From Pezizomycotina sp. ARF18 (taxonomy: Eukaryota; Ascomycota): a DNA stretch of 64,000 bases. The stretch covers positions 59,438 through 123,437 of the forward strand of contig AZLU01000071.1 of assembly GCA_002224055.1 (NCBI GenBank), given 5' to 3'. The notes below the pieces were generated by a model. It saw only the letters and a program-made list of their open reading frames with translations, was not told the origin of the DNA and searched no databases. Below, piece after piece: positions 26,543 to 39,750 of this stretch. Position 1 is the stretch's first letter, and each line of letters begins with the position of its first letter. Both the position numbers and the translations under genes were made by a program.

Positions 26543-27551
26543 CGTGAAGATTTAAACTTTCAGCGAGGGATGCGTTTCGTAGCATGTCCTTACGCTGAGA
26601 AGAAGGAAAGGGAGGAGATCCATTGAATCCGGAGTATATATATGGAAGGGCAAGCTACCAAGAGTCTGAGACCGGAAAAACCGCGTGAGTTCTTTTTCAT
26701 TGTTTGTGCCAAGTTCGAGTTTTTGATCACCCCGAAATTTTAGTGGCTTGCATGCGTGCGTGACGGTGACGTAGTGGAGAGATTCGGCGTTCCCCCCCGT
26801 CCATGTTCGCTTCATCTGCCCAATCAACCGCAGCCGTGGGAAGCAAAAAAACAAGCATTTTTTTTCCCGGGGGATCGGCGGCGTAGATGGTCCCGGATTA
26901 TCCCCAGGGACGGCGACCGATGACGGTGTAACTTGAGAAGGACTACTGAAATGAAATGAAACGGAGATGAGGCTCTTTCATACGTAATGTAGGTATATCG
27001 TGAAATATTTTCGGGAGAGAGGAAACCGTCGCTACTCATTTTATTTGGCGATATATATATATTGAAATAATAAAGAGTATAGCAAAGTATATGATGGTGA
27101 ACGGTGACCTGCAGTTTCTGGTCACGCCGAGGTCTCGGTCTTGGCCGATGGAATGGTTCTTTCTGTTCTTGACGGTGGTGAGTCAACGCGCGCGAGGAAA
27201 AAAACCGTGGAAAGTTTTTATAATGAGTAAAACAGTTTTGAATTGAGTTCATTCCCTTAATCCTACGTCTACTTGCAGACCCGGGAGCCGACAGAATCCG
27301 CAGCGACTCTTAACCTGCCCCCAATTCCCTCTCCCGTTCTGAATCAAAAGCTAATCCACCAGATTGACTCACCTTCCAGGATTCGCGAAAGGATAGATAC
27401 CATAGAGCGATTGAGTTTTAGAGCAGGATAAGAAAGCACATAAATACCGCCCCTTTTCAACTAAATTTCCTACTTCAATCCTCACCAAACCCAATCCTCA
27501 TGATCGAGCGATAACACCTACCCAACCCAACCATCTCAATCAAATCCAACA
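26543..27551. other. Divergent promoter region, TOK / GNAT
   Basis: About 1 kb between two divergently transcribed genes, so it should carry both promoters. It includes TATATATA words at about 26636-26643 and 27051-27062. Open frames here are short and unlike any family I know. Confidence 0.45.
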
Positions 27552-28338
27552 ATGGACGCCTCAACGCCCTCCACCCCCTCCCTCCATCCTCAATCCCACC
27601 ATCTCCACCACCTCCTACGAAATCCGTATCGCAACGCAATCCACCGCGCCACCGCACTACGTAACCTCCATAACATCCCTCGTCCACGCCTCCTTCTCCT
27701 CCGACCGCTCCACGATCCTCCGGTGGCGCGCATGTCGCAGTACCCACACCACTACCGCGACTTCATCTCCCGCATCGCGCGCGTGAAATTACTGGAACCG
27801 ACGTCGTACATGCTTACCATATCCGATCCTCTTACCGGGGCGATAATAGCGCACGCGGACTGGGAGCGCCGCGGTCCGATCGGTACTGCTAAAATGATCG
27901 AGGAGAGGGGTAGCTGGCTCATGAATCTCGAGAAGAATATTTTAGAACACTGGGATGGAATGGTAACGAACCGGCTACTCTTCCCCAACCCGGCCGCGGA
28001 TTACACCGCGATAGACAAAATGGTCGAAACGTGGGGCACTATCCGTAAAAATTACTGGAGCAAAGAGACGAGGGTTGAGCAGTGGCATTTAAATTTCCTA
28101 TGCGTGCATCCGGATTATAGGCGGAAGGGATTAGGTGCTATGCTTGTCAAATGGGTTTGGAGAAGGCACGGAGTGAAGGCGTTGTTGCGGCGCTGGAGGC
28201 TAGTAGGATGGGGAGGGGGATGTATGAAAGTTTGGGGTTTAGGGTTTTGGGGACCCAGGACGCTTTTGGGATGAGGAGAGCGTGGGGTACGTTATGATGT
28301 GGGATGGGTGCGGCGTTGAGGGTGGGGGAGGACGGTGA
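27552..28338 (+). CDS. GNAT-family N-acetyltransferase
   Basis: Acetyl-CoA-dependent acyltransferase of the fungal GNAT type; the acceptor is unknown. An N-terminal part in two frames (TISTTSYEIRIATQSTAP, then YPHHYRDFISRIARVKLLE) leads to the first strands MLTISDPLTGAIIAHADWER. An insert follows (LMNLEKNILEHWDGMVTNR and an acidic helix). The acetyl-CoA-binding motif FLCVHPDYRRKGLGAMLVKW contains the R/Q-x-x-G-x-G/A signature as RRKGLG. After a frame change near 28160 the C-terminal part reads EKARSEGVVAALEASRMGRG, MYESLGFRVLGT and finally GYVMMWDGCGVEGGGGR, stop 28336-28338, which is the usual GNAT ending. About 255 residues are encoded, with no intron required. No signal or TM segment is seen, so it is probably cytosolic. 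Confidence 0.82.
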
Positions 28339-29651
28339 GGCATCGTGACGGCAATTTTTGCTGTTCACAAAAAAAAAGTTTTTCGTTTGTTATCGGACGC
28401 TCATAGCTTTTCTTTCTGTATACTGTACTATTTTGGTCAGAGGGGTTTTTTTTTTTTTTTTTTTTTTTCATCGTATTGTTTAATAGAAATAGACCTTCTC
28501 CTTCCTTATTGCTTTTGTATTCTTTGTTTCATACAACATCGCGATAATATAGACTTTGTAAGCATAGATAAAGATACCTCTAAATACCTAAAAAAAAACC
28601 GTTTCTGCAGCAAATCTTTGATATGTCACCTTTAAAAAGTATACCTACAAGTGATTTCTCCAAAGCTGTACTGGTGGTAGTCGAACAAATAATCGTCTCC
28701 CACCGTGAAAAGGTGAATACATGAGGTACACGCGACAAGACCAACACAGCGCAAAGTGAAAACGCATTAGTATATATATCAAAACCTCGAACACCTCGGT
28801 GAAGAACAAACTTCAATAATATATATCGATATCAAGCTCGTGGGGTTCTGATATATATATCAGCCTAAAGAAAAGATAAATTTAAAAACCAACCGGTCCC
28901 GAGGTTGGGTATAATCGGCCCATTTCAAAATAACTGTTTTAAAACATCGACGTGAGAAAAAAAAAAAAAAAAAACACCGGGCGCACCGGCAGTTGTCTTT
29001 TTACTATCGTGAGCTCACGATACTCAAAATACTCAGAAGATGGTATGCCTGGATAGTGGATATATCATATACGCCAAGAAAAGAAGACGGGTCATGCATA
29101 AGTACAAACTGACATTTCGACTTTCGGCGAATCGGTTCAAGTAATCCAAGCAACATCAACATGCAAGCCTGAAGAAAAACAGGACGGGCCTCTCGGTGCC
29201 GGGACTCCGCACTTTTTGTCTGCCTAGGAAACGCCAAAGGAATGCATACAATGTCTATTTTGTATCTTTCTTCTTCTTCTTGTTTCGCGGTTGATCATCG
29301 ATCCATTTTTTTAAGCTTAAAGCCGTTCGGGGAAGGTGGGTGGTGTGTGATACGAAGGAAAGAGAAATGATGATGCTCTCCGTCGGCGGCTTGTGATACC
29401 TGCATCGCAAGGTTGAAATTGGCGTTCTTCAAGGTATCGAAATAAGTAATATCAAAATAGAAGTACCAACCAATCGGTTTGATTCCTGAGCGTAGGTATA
29501 GATCGATTAGATAAGATAAGAGATATATTCTGCTTTGATTTTGCATAGGGCGCTTGTGGAAACAATAAGATTGTTGAAGAATTTTCTCTCTATTATTATT
29601 ATTGTTCTGGAGGAATGAATGATTGCCCCAAAAATAGAAATCCCCCCCCCC

Positions 29652-29686
<35 letters not shown>

Positions 29687-31456
29687 ATAAAAAGAAAAAA
29701 AAGCGAGGAGAATTTCAAGGCGTGACACAACGACTCAGAGGGCCAACAGCAAGCGAGATGCCCATGTCAATTCCCACCAAGTGAAACCTCGGCCCTTGTG
29801 AGGGTACTGAGGGGAAACTTTTACTGACAGCCAATCCAAAGGCGTCTTTCAAGGTCGCCCCCAGAATCTCGTTTCATAAGAGCCTTAACACACGATTCAT
29901 TTACATCGAATCAAACCTATATTATAACAGCGTATCAACTATAATACGGCCAACTCACCTTATCATATCCCAATATATCGAAGAGGGCGTCTAATATAAC
30001 GAGACCTTGATAGATTACTACCAAAAAAACGTGGGAAATCTCACCGGATGATCCCAGCAGACCACCCCCCCCCCCCCCGAAAGTGGAAAGAAGTCGTTCA
30101 CTGATTCTTCCTCTCTTCCATTTTGGCACAGTTTTGCAAAATGAGATGAAATAATTACCCATGAACTGAATCGATAGGTATCGCTAAGCGTAACGTTCAA
30201 GGGAAGCTTTCCGTTCTCATTTCAGTAACACTAAAAATACTTTCAATATTTCGCTTCTTTTTCTTGACTCGGTCTAGCTTGGTTCGTATTAGAGCTGATA
30301 CTGAGAAAAAAGAGAAGAAAATGGAATGATATACTCGTACTATAGTTAGAGAAAATAGAAATAGTAGTATAGGTATGAAATTAGAGGTTGAGGTTTACCC
30401 CACGACGCGCCCGCGGCCAACGATAGGCATGCAACGCCAACCAAAGGAACGGGTATCGGGAGGAGCACTTCACGTTTAATCCCAGCAAATGAGAGAGCTT
30501 AGAGCGACTATTTTGAAAAAAAAAAAAAAATGAGGCTATTTACTCTTTTTTTTTTCGAATACGTGGACTTGAGAGTGGAGACTTGCTAGAATTGAGAAAT
30601 TTTTTGTAAGGTTGAGGAGAGTTTAGTGGTGTTCAACCTGCATACCCGAAAATATGCAGCATGTGCCTTGAAGAATATATATATGCCTGCAAGACTACGC
30701 CCCATTCAAAGATATTTTTTTTTTTGAGTTCGTGATCTTCTCTATTTTCCATGTGTTAAGTATCTTTTTCCTTTTCCTTTTCCTGTTTTTTTTTTTTTTT
30801 TTTTGTTAGCATTTGCATTGTCACGAATTTCCTTCTCTTTTTTTTTTTCTTTGCATTCTATTCTCTTCCATCTGAATTTTTAAATTATTTTTTTTTAATC
30901 CAATTAAAAAAAAATATTTTAGTTTTTTCTTGCGCTTGCGCGGAATATATAAATTTTTACTATCACAGCTTCAACCTTTTCACCACAACATATCACACTC
31001 ACTTGTCTGCGACAACCACCCAACAACCACAAAAAAAACAAAAAAAAAAAAAACTATTCATTCCCTTTCCCTTGCCCCTCCCTTACTACTTTCTCTTCAA
31101 ATAACAAGTCAGCGACTTTTCTCTTCTTTCCTTTCCTTTCCTTTTCTACTTTCTCTTCTTTCTATACAAAAACCGACAACGTTCCCTTGCACTTGTGCAT
31201 ATATCGCCCTATATCTTCTACGACATCACATCCCAGACAGCCCTCCCTCCTTTTTTTTCCTAAAAAAAAAAAAAAAAAGGACGACGATCCTTCTCTTGGT
31301 GCTGTGCACACGTTCACTTTTTTTTTTAAAAAGAAGATCAAGAAGTCGTAGATCTTATAAGAAGGATACTTCAGTGTTCAAACATATACAACCTTCAAAA
31401 AAGAGAAAGACTATATAAAAAAGACATTATATAAAACAAAACAAAAAACAATTCAA
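28339..31456. other. AT-rich spacer and leader of the Fig1-like gene
   Basis: No gene recognised. It holds T and A runs (28446-28469, 29653-29684), C runs (29642-29652 and 30064-30078), and from about 30720 a long pyrimidine-rich, then A-rich, leader. A 162-codon ORF at 30930-31418 is low-complexity leader sequence. The last 30 bases before the ATG at 31457 are almost pure A/C, as expected for a fungal 5' untranslated leader. Confidence 0.5.
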
Positions 31457-32529
31457 ATGGTCAACTTGGTTCGTTTCGCTCGTGGAGCTCCTTGCACCAG
31501 TAAGTTTTCTATCTTTTCATATCTATCCTAGCTTCCTCTATATAGCCATATACAGCTTGCTAAACATGTTTCTTCAACAGAGGTCCTCATGGGCATCGCC
31601 TCCCTCTGCGTGATGGTCGCCTTCATCCTCTCCACCGTCATCGTAACCTCCGGCAAGCAACCCTCCTCGCGCAACTTCTACCTCGTCTCATTCCAGTACA
31701 ACCACCCGTCAAACCACTCCGCCGCGGGCGCCGCCGCAAAGTTCATAAGCTCCGTCGACAACCTCCTCTCCTCCGACAAGAACGAAAGCACGAGCTTCTC
31801 ATCCGTCCGCGTCGGCTACTCCGGCGTCTGCGTGCACATCTCCTCATCCGACGACCAGGCCGACTCCTGGAGATGCGGTAACGTCGCATCGACCAATAAC
31901 CTCGGCAAGTCCGCTTCCGGAGATCCCTTCGATCTTATCGAAGTCGCGGCATTCTACAAGGATAAGATCGCGTTCGCGCTGCCGTGGTGGATCGCTACCG
32001 CGTCGCTGGGTATTGCGATGCTGTGCATCTTTATCAACAGCGTTCCTTTGATCCCCATCCGCCGTCGTTTCCCGCATCGCGGCCGGTCTGGCTATCCTCG
32101 GTTCGCTTTCGCTGCTGGGTGGGTTGGTACTCATGCACGTAACCACCAACGCCGTCGTCACGCTCTCTACTAGGTTGACTATGGATACCGTTCAGGCTCA
32201 CGCGGGTACGGCGAACCAGGCGTTCGGATGGGCTGCTTTCGCGCTCGCTACTATCGCTACCATCTGCGTTACCGCGGTCGCGTCGGCGGAGTACGTCCTC
32301 CAGCGCGCTGAGATGCGCACGCAGCGTGCCATCGACCGCGTTAACGAGAAGGTCGCCGAGCGCGTCCCGTTCCCGTTACGGGACTCGGTCGCAGCCTGGC
32401 GGCCTTTAAGGGCGTCGAGGGAGTTGCCGAATTGGCGAGGGCTAAGACGAGGGGGAGAGGCTGCACACTATCGCTAGCGTGGTTACGTCGAAGGAGAAGG
32501 GCGGACACCACGGTGATAACGTTGTTTAA
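31457..32529 (+). CDS. Fig1-like four-TM membrane protein
   Basis: Resembles the Fig1 family of claudin-fold membrane proteins, which in fungi act in Ca2+ influx and cell fusion during mating. Exon 1 encodes MVNLVRFARGAPCT. A phase-exact intron at 31500..31580 follows. Exon 2 opens with TM1 LMGIASLCVMVAFILSTVIV. The extracellular loop has N-glycosylation sequons and the claudin-superfamily signature GYSGVCVHISS...WRC (G-Y-x-G-x-C then C). Then TM2 PWWIATASLGIAMLCIFIN, TM3 AAGLAILGSLSLLGGLVL (after a frame change near 32060), TM4 GWAAFALATIATICVTAVA, and a charged cytosolic tail ending KEKGGHHGDNVV at stop 32527-32529. About 330 residues are encoded. Frame changes are near 32060-32120 and 32390-32460. 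The assignment rests on topology and the Cys motif, so a related SUR7/PalI-type protein is possible. Confidence 0.72.
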
Positions 32530-33459
32530 ACTGTTGCAACAACGAGGGCAAAACGGGGAGGAAGCGGCCAGGTCTCGTCTTTTCTAACCTTTGAGAGAAG
32601 CGGATATTGGCCATTAGCTTTCACCATTTACATACAAGAAGGAAAAAAAAGTTGTAAAAAGGCGTCCAAGCGTTCTTTTGTTTTTTGTCATTTTTCAATC
32701 ATTTATAATGTCTTTTTCCTTTGTCACATCTAGTCTTCTTTTCTCTTTTTCATATGTTTGTCATACATTCTTCACCTTCGTTTTCTTCACGGTTGTTCTT
32801 TGTACTCTGCATTGCGATTTGTTTTTCATAATCTTCTCTCATTTTTTTTTACGAAGCGGCACATCTGTTTGATCATTGTACTCATTCTTAACAAGAAACA
32901 GAACCAAAAAAAAGGGGACAAACATGGTCGCGCTGTTATTTAGTTTCCAGATAACTTTTCAGATACTACACTTGGTCACAAATACTACTTACTCCTCTAC
33001 TACAAAAAACTCTCTTGACCTTGATACTATTGCTTTGTGAAAAAAAAAAAAAAAAAAAAAAAAAACGAAAGGGGGGTTCATTGATCGTGTGAGAAGACAA
33101 AAGACACATGCTAATACAAACTTCGTGAGAAATGAAAGCCTTGGAACAGAACACTGTAATAATATTGGTGAGAAATGCCGCGAAAGCTACAAGCTGCCCA
33201 AGCTCCAGCTTTTGTGCGGCAAATCACCGGCAATCTCCGATGTATCTAGCTTACGTTCATGGCCATGCCGAGATCTCCCTCAACCACGCTTTTTGGCTGA
33301 TTACGTTTATCTTTGTGCGACCCACACACACAAGTCCCCCACCAAACAAAAAACCTTCCCTCAACACCTTTCGGCCTTATCCCTAAACCTACACGCGTAC
33401 ACACGACACCCCTTTAACTCTAACCTCCAGCCGAACCGTAACCTTATCACGACCTAACG
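32530..33459. other. Spacer between the Fig1-like and CFEM genes
   Basis: T-rich 3' flank, then an A run at about 33040-33065 and a C/A-rich leader running into the CFEM start. No gene is seen. Confidence 0.5.
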
Positions 33460-34142
33460 ATGAGACTACACAATCTCCTCTCGCTACTCTGCGCCGCGTT
33501 CTTCGTCACGGTAGAGGCGAAGGATCCGGCGGATAATTTGGGTGCTTGCGCCGTAAGTTTCTTCCTCCCATCCTCCTCCTCTTCCACTCTAATTCCACCT
33601 TTCTCCGCTTCTTCCCCCCCCCCTTTCTCCCGCCATTACCTCTATTCTCTAAAACATCACTAACCTCCCTCCGTCATATTTGCAGAAAAAAATGCCTCTC
33701 AACAACCCTCCTCTCCTCTTCCTCCCCGAACACCTGCGGCTCCGCACTAACAGACTGGCCGTGCCTCTGCTCCAACACCCCCACCACACTCTCCTCCCAA
33801 ACAACCTCCCCCGAAACCTCCCCCGAATGGGCTACGTCTCTGAAATCCTGCCACGACGCCTGCTCCATCGGCCAGCGCGAGGATTGTACAAGCTACTCTC
33901 GAAGGATAAAAGTTGTAAACACCTGCTTGCATACCTGAAGTTGGTAGATCGGAGGTTTTGAGGAAGAGGGGGAGGAGAGGGAGCGGCAGAAGGTTTTAGG
34001 GAAGGAGGAGGCGGAGAAGAAGAAGGTGGAAGAGGCGGAGAGGAAGGGGAAGGGGAAGGAGAAGGATAATACTACGCTTTATAGCATATTGACCGCGGTG
34101 GGCGTGTTGATTTTTAGCGTCGTTGTGGGGAATATGCTGTAA
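33460..34142 (+). CDS. CFEM-domain protein with C-terminal membrane segment
   Basis: Cell-surface protein with a CFEM (eight-cysteine) domain, a family used for haem or iron capture, wall structure or host contact. Signal peptide MRLHNLLSLLCAAFFVTVEA; exon 1 ends LGACA at 33552. An intron at 33553..33685 follows. Exon 2 gives KKCLSTTLL, NTCGSALTDWPCLCSN, SLKSCHDACSIGQREDC. With exon 1 this makes eight Cys in CFEM spacing, including the C-x-C pair and the Asp just before it, which in known members helps bind haem. A Lys/Glu-rich stretch and a C-terminal TM segment follow (TLYSILTAVGVLIFSVVVG) and end at stop 34140-34142. The hydrophobic end may be a TM anchor or a GPI signal. Exon 2 begins in a seven-A run where one base must be lost to keep frame. 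About 180 residues are encoded. Confidence 0.82.
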
Positions 34143-34268
34143 GAAAATTGGTTGTGTTGGGATGGGTTAAGAGGTATTTGGAATCATGTCCTGCTAGTAC
34201 TTTTGCGATTGTACTTTTTTTTTTTAGAAGATATAGGTCGCGAAACAAAGAGCGTTTTTTTTATGAAC

Positions 34269-34300
<32 letters not shown>

Positions 34301-35172
34301 CTACCGATATAGGGACGCTAGTTTTGGTTGTCGTGAGATGGATGGTAGTTGTAGTTATAATTTCTTTCTTTCCTTCATAGGTTCTGAGAAAGGAGAGGGG
34401 GAAGGGGGGGGGATTACGACTTCGTTCGTGAAGTCGTATTTGAATACCATTGCTATTACGAGAGTCCTGTTGGTAGATAACATGCACGGGCAATCATAGC
34501 CTTTGGTAGGCTAGATGCGGGGAGGAGAGGGCAAAGGATCGGATAATTGCCCTCACGATCTTTTACGATCACGTTTATCGTGGAGAGAAAAAAAAAAATC
34601 TTGTTGAGGTGGAAGGTGACGTAAGAGCGGTGAACGTGTTTTGTCAAAGCTGAGTGAGAGCTGGTACTTTTCTAAGCTAAAAAGAAAGAGAGCATGCTGA
34701 AGTAACAATTAATAATAATTATGTGTGTATTCAAGCTCGAGATATTTTACAATTGTTGTCAGAGAACAAACCCCCGTTACTCTATCTTCTATCCTATCGC
34801 ATCGAACGCGACGGAAATACATGGAAACAATTCAGAGTAATGCATAAAAAGTCGAAGATTGGAGAATTTTGCAGCTGGAGCTTCTGTCCTTTTTCAATTT
34901 TTTTTTTTTTTTTTTCATTTTTCTTTTTTAGCCTGGGGATTAATTATCGTGGGTTTGCCATCAAGGATGAAGATAGAGGGTAGCGTCCAACTCTTCTTCA
35001 GGATTTCAGTCATACGGTGTCGAAGACGATGGAAAAGACGTGGGAAATAATTCAGAGTGTAGGTGCGATGTCGAACACCTAGAGCTATCTCGCCTGAAGC
35101 TTGTGTCTTTTCCCTCTCTTGCAAATGAATCGCATCGTGAGTTCGTGATCGGCGTAATGAAAGATGGAAATA

Positions 35173-35174
35173 TG

Positions 35175-35209
<35 letters not shown>

Positions 35210-35217
35210 TTATATAT
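35173..35217. repeat. TA-rich microsatellite
   Basis: Alternating TATATA interrupted by two TTTA steps. It is simple-sequence DNA. Confidence 0.85.
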
Positions 35218-35842
35218 AGTTTCGCCGTGGAAGGTCAACTTCTACTATCATTCTTCAGAACCGTATCTTCTTAAATATTTTGTGCTAGCGGCATATATCT
35301 ATTGGTATATGAAAAGTAACAAGTTTTAGTAAGAAGAGAAGAATTCCACCTTGAAAGTAGATCATCTAGAATCTGCAGGCAATTGAGAAAAAAGAGAAAG
35401 AAAAAAAAAGATGAATAACCTATCATTTACCGTGAACCAAAATCACAATGGCGGTAGAGAAAGGCGTACGAGCTCGTTAAATCGGGATCAGTTAATTAGT
35501 GCCATGGAGAAAGCTATAGGGATAGATACGAAAAAAGACACGAAAAGGGCACGATAAAAGGCACATGGGGATTTGTTGATCGACTGATCGAAGAGCACAT
35601 AACTATGTGCACCTGCAGCAGGGTCGTAAGCTGGGACTTTCAAAAGTCGCTCCCTTTCTACGATAACATGACAGGTATAGAATGCCGAGTATTTGAGGAG
35701 GAAGTGCCTTGCGTCCTCCTCTGCGTGGCACCCTCGCTTAGTGTGAGAAAATGGCTAGAGTTTAGGCAGTTCGTCATGGGCAAGATTTGCAGGTTCAGCG
35801 AGGGGGATCGTGAAAGGGGGAGAGGCCCTTACGCAAGTTAAC

Positions 35843-36010
35843 AATGGAGGGCTAATGAAGAGAACAATAGGGCCGAGATAGCAGCTTCTTTAGGCGTACA
35901 CATCGCCGCTAAAACGTTAAAAGAAGCAGCACCGAGGCTCTTGGACGCATATGAGAAGTCTCAAGCCAGTGAAGGCGGTAAGAGAAATGAGACGTTTGAA
36001 ATCTTGGTAT
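35843..36010 (+). pseudogene. Possible DNA-transposon helix-turn-helix remnant
   Basis: One plus-strand frame reads RAEIAASLGVHIAAKTLKEA and continues APRLLDAYEKSQ before a stop. The pattern resembles the second DNA-binding helix-turn-helix of fungal Tc1/mariner-type transposases (E-I-A-x-x-L-G-V...T-L-x-x-A). No DDE catalytic motif, terminal repeats or TA target duplication are visible nearby, so at most a fragment remains. It could also be chance. Confidence 0.2.
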
Positions 36011-39000
36011 GATCAATCCCCTCTTCTTCTAATATTTACGCTGTCTCATTGTTCTAATGAGAGCCCCCCTCCCTTTTTTTTTTTTTTGGGGGGGAGGGGA
36101 ACATGTTCTGTGATATTAATGATATACCAGACTCTAGAGAATAGATAAATAGAAGGTTACCCATGTGTGGATGTCCTGAAGCCCCGGAAGTACCCGATGA
36201 TAATTTTGGTTTAGTAGAGGGCTCTTTCTATTGATATTACTACGCGTGCTACTAAAGGGTCTTAAATTATTGTTACCAACCAACAGCGAGTATTTTCATA
36301 TTACTTCCCTTCCCTTCCAATTTAAGAAGACATTTGACGTATTAGTTAGTGTAAAGAAGAGAAAGAATGGACGAAGGTAAGAAAGAAGAAGATTTCGCAT
36401 AGTCTTTCCTTGATTAAACCCCTAAATATTGAAACTGTAGAAGATCAGCGACTAACCCCTCTTGAGAATCATCTTTTGACGCCATATGCTTCCATGTCGA
36501 AGCTCGGCATCGATACATGGTGGAGAGTTTCCATGGATACGGGAAATATTTCTGATAGGATTAAAAAGACTTATGATAGATCTCATGCTGGTGCTTGTAT
36601 CGCTTTTTCTTTTCTGACGGGCGTCGCGTCATCGAATGACCGGGATCTAAGTAATATAATAATTTACTCCTTGTCGGCACCGTAAATTGACATTCATGAC
36701 CTAAAACCTAGCGCGCTGCCTCGGCAATAAAGTTAATCTTGTCTCAGAAAGGCACGCTGAGTATTAATGGATGGTTTTACGAGCTAGTTCATTAAATCAT
36801 ATCAGATTTCAGGTGGCATTTAGCGGGCATTTTAATACACGTACACCACATTCGTTTTCTTGCCAACTATATAGTATCGCAGGAAACATAATTCTAGAGC
36901 ATGGTTCGACCTTGAAATGCACGTATTATTGTGAGGTTTCGAAAAGTGATTGCAGCATACGTATAAAAAGTTGATATTTAATATTACGACGCATGTAAAG
37001 ACGAAATCCTCTCGACTGGACAGATACCGTTGAGATCAACATTATTCATCCGTCTTTACGAAGTAGCATTTATCCTAACTTCGTTTACCTTGAATTCGTT
37101 TAAAAAACGGTCAGAAACGAAGTAGCTATGTCGTCATAAAAACCGTCATGGAAAGTTTCGAAACAAGGAATATTTCGGAGTAATTCAGGGCGAATTGTTT
37201 CTGGAAATTTCTCACCGAATTCGACCGTCCTTATAGGTTATATCTAATCCTCTAGACGTTTTATTCTAAATGAGTATTCTGTAGATCTCGCTATCAATTA
37301 TTGTCTTGAGCTGACTAGCGCTTGCGGATTATCAACTTTACCGGAAACTGCTATACAGCGTGATCTTCATCTTGTACCTGGTCGACCAGCCGGGAGTTTA
37401 TTTCTCTACTATGGTTAGGCTATGCTAGTAAGGAGGGAATTTTCCCCTATATGACACGGTTGTCGTATTCGGTTCTTTTTTGTCCTACCTTTACCAGTAA
37501 TTTATCAACTGCGGTTATCGGTAACGAGCGACATTGTGGAACGTTGCTACCAGGCAAATTCAGGCAATTCGGCATGGATGATCCCTACCTGGTAGTCCCC
37601 AAAAATATATACTGGAAAGTTGAAATGCCAATGCTCGATAGAATGGATCTGGAATCCTGCTTTTCTATCTTTGCACTGGAGATCAAAATTCTTGGAGCTC
37701 TTGGAGACAAAACCGTTTCTCGCTTTTCGAATATATGTTCTGCTACCTCGAAACGTTCTCTCGAGCGATTTGAGGAGTCCGAAGAGGACGGGAAGGAGGA
37801 AACTTTGGAAAACTTACCGAACTCCCTCGTGAGACGACAGATGTCTCAATTTTTCGAGTAATTTTTTTATTGGCACTTTGTGCCTCGCTACGGTGGAACA
37901 TTTTTTCTCTTGTATGGAGTTCGTGAATCCTTCGGGCGGAACCCCCCATATGTCTTGCATTAACCTTCTTATGGCCACTGAACGAACGGATATGAACTTT
38001 ATTCCCTTTGAAGATTAATTTCTGGAGAATCTACGAGCGCAGGCGTTTACGTATATCATGGTAAGTACACATTATAAAAATTTTACGGTACTGGTGGATG
38101 AATATTAATTACGAGGGAAAGAAACGTCGCTACACGTTGACCACGCGGCCGCAAAACGTGACGAAAATGTCCGCGTTCGCTTTTCTTAGCATGATCGTAT
38201 TTAAGTTGAAAAATGAAAACCACTGAGGACTCCACGGGAACAAAATGCACCACCCTACAGCAAAAAATTTGCATTTAATGTCAAAGCAGTATGGGCATGA
38301 TCTTCATCGGTCGATAGAGAAGAGAGCAAACGGAGGAGAGGAAATGAAAATCATGACATGAAAATAAATCGGATGAAATGAAGGTTAGGCTCCTTTTCAA
38401 ATTTTTAATTTGGGTGTTTTGCTCAATCTGGTGTGCGGATCTCCATACGAAACCGCCGAAGGTGCCTCGCCTGCCGAATGCATCATCAATGGAGAGTCTT
38501 CTTGGCAGCTCTAGATGTTCCATCCCTCGACCGCATTTCAGAGCCTCATCATAGTTGCACAACGCAAGGGACTAATGATAACATAGGCAAATATAGGATT
38601 TCCGACATTGACATCGCAAGCCACCGATTCCCTGTACGTCCCGCTCAATCATCATAGAGATACGAGAAAGAGGGTTTCTGTCCGGTCGGAACGAAGTGTG
38701 GCTAGACCTAAGGTATCGTTTACCTTCCCAAGAAGTGTTGGGGATAGATTTTCCTCTTGAACAATCCTCCATTTATCGCGCATAATATTCATGGATATTA
38801 CGTTTAGAAGCGAAATTCTAGAAGTTCTGCCTGAGCGCCTTCAAACATGGCGTCTTACCTTCTTAAAGTTCTCCGCGTGAAATTCCAGTACGCTAGTCGG
38901 ATGTAGATTAATGAAAATCGCCTGATCATGAACGTTTATCGATGGCCCGTTTCAATCTACTAAGTTACCTCCATTTCTGGTTGGAACAAAAAGGTAGCCG

Positions 39001-39750
39001 CAACGTTAGCGAAGGAACGTTTAATTTCATTGCACAATCTAGAGCTTTCTGGATGCGGGGACATTTTCTCTGCCGTTTTTTTTCTTGTTCTAGTTGTTTA
39101 TAGCTCAAAGTGACAGAAAATGCTAAAACGATCTTTTCTAGCTCTGGGCAGACGAGGATATCGATACATCACGGTAGTAAACATAGTAAAACGGGAACGA
39201 GGTGAAGGGCCGAGAAATGTTTCTGAGACTCTACTGCGAAACAACCTGGCAAGTTTGTTTATTAGATAGCCCCGGCCGCCTGCCAGCTGCCAATGTTCAC
39301 TAGGATCTCCTGATCTGATTTGCAAAGAAGCGAGATCATTATATTACTTAAATATGCACGTGTAAGCAAGCGCAAGCAGGAACACTTTGAGAAAAACACT
39401 TAAGCATTACACACTGGGATTTTCTACCCCATGCTTGGATTCCCAAGAACTATTCTCCGGGGGTGGTCGTGATAACCAGAATGGAAGGCACAGACTCTGC
39501 CTGATACTACTATCCCAAGTCACCGACATGATGGTTCCTTCCTCTGCGCGGGCAGCGTCACTATGAGCTACGCATTACGAATAAGAGCTCTTTTCTCTAT
39601 TCCAGTCAGCCGATTGGTGCCTTTTTTTCTTCTCATTGATTAGCTTCTATTATACAGAATTTACCGTTTGTTCCTTTTTTTTTTTTTTTTTTTTGGTCCC
39701 TGAACCTTTCCATGATTTCTTTTTTCCTAGCCTTGCTCCTCCTGCAACTG

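Noticed and set aside
30930-31418. 162-codon plus-strand ORF
   Set aside because: It lies in the pyrimidine- and adenine-rich leader of the Fig1-like gene. The translation is Ser/Lys/Phe/Leu low complexity with no domain.
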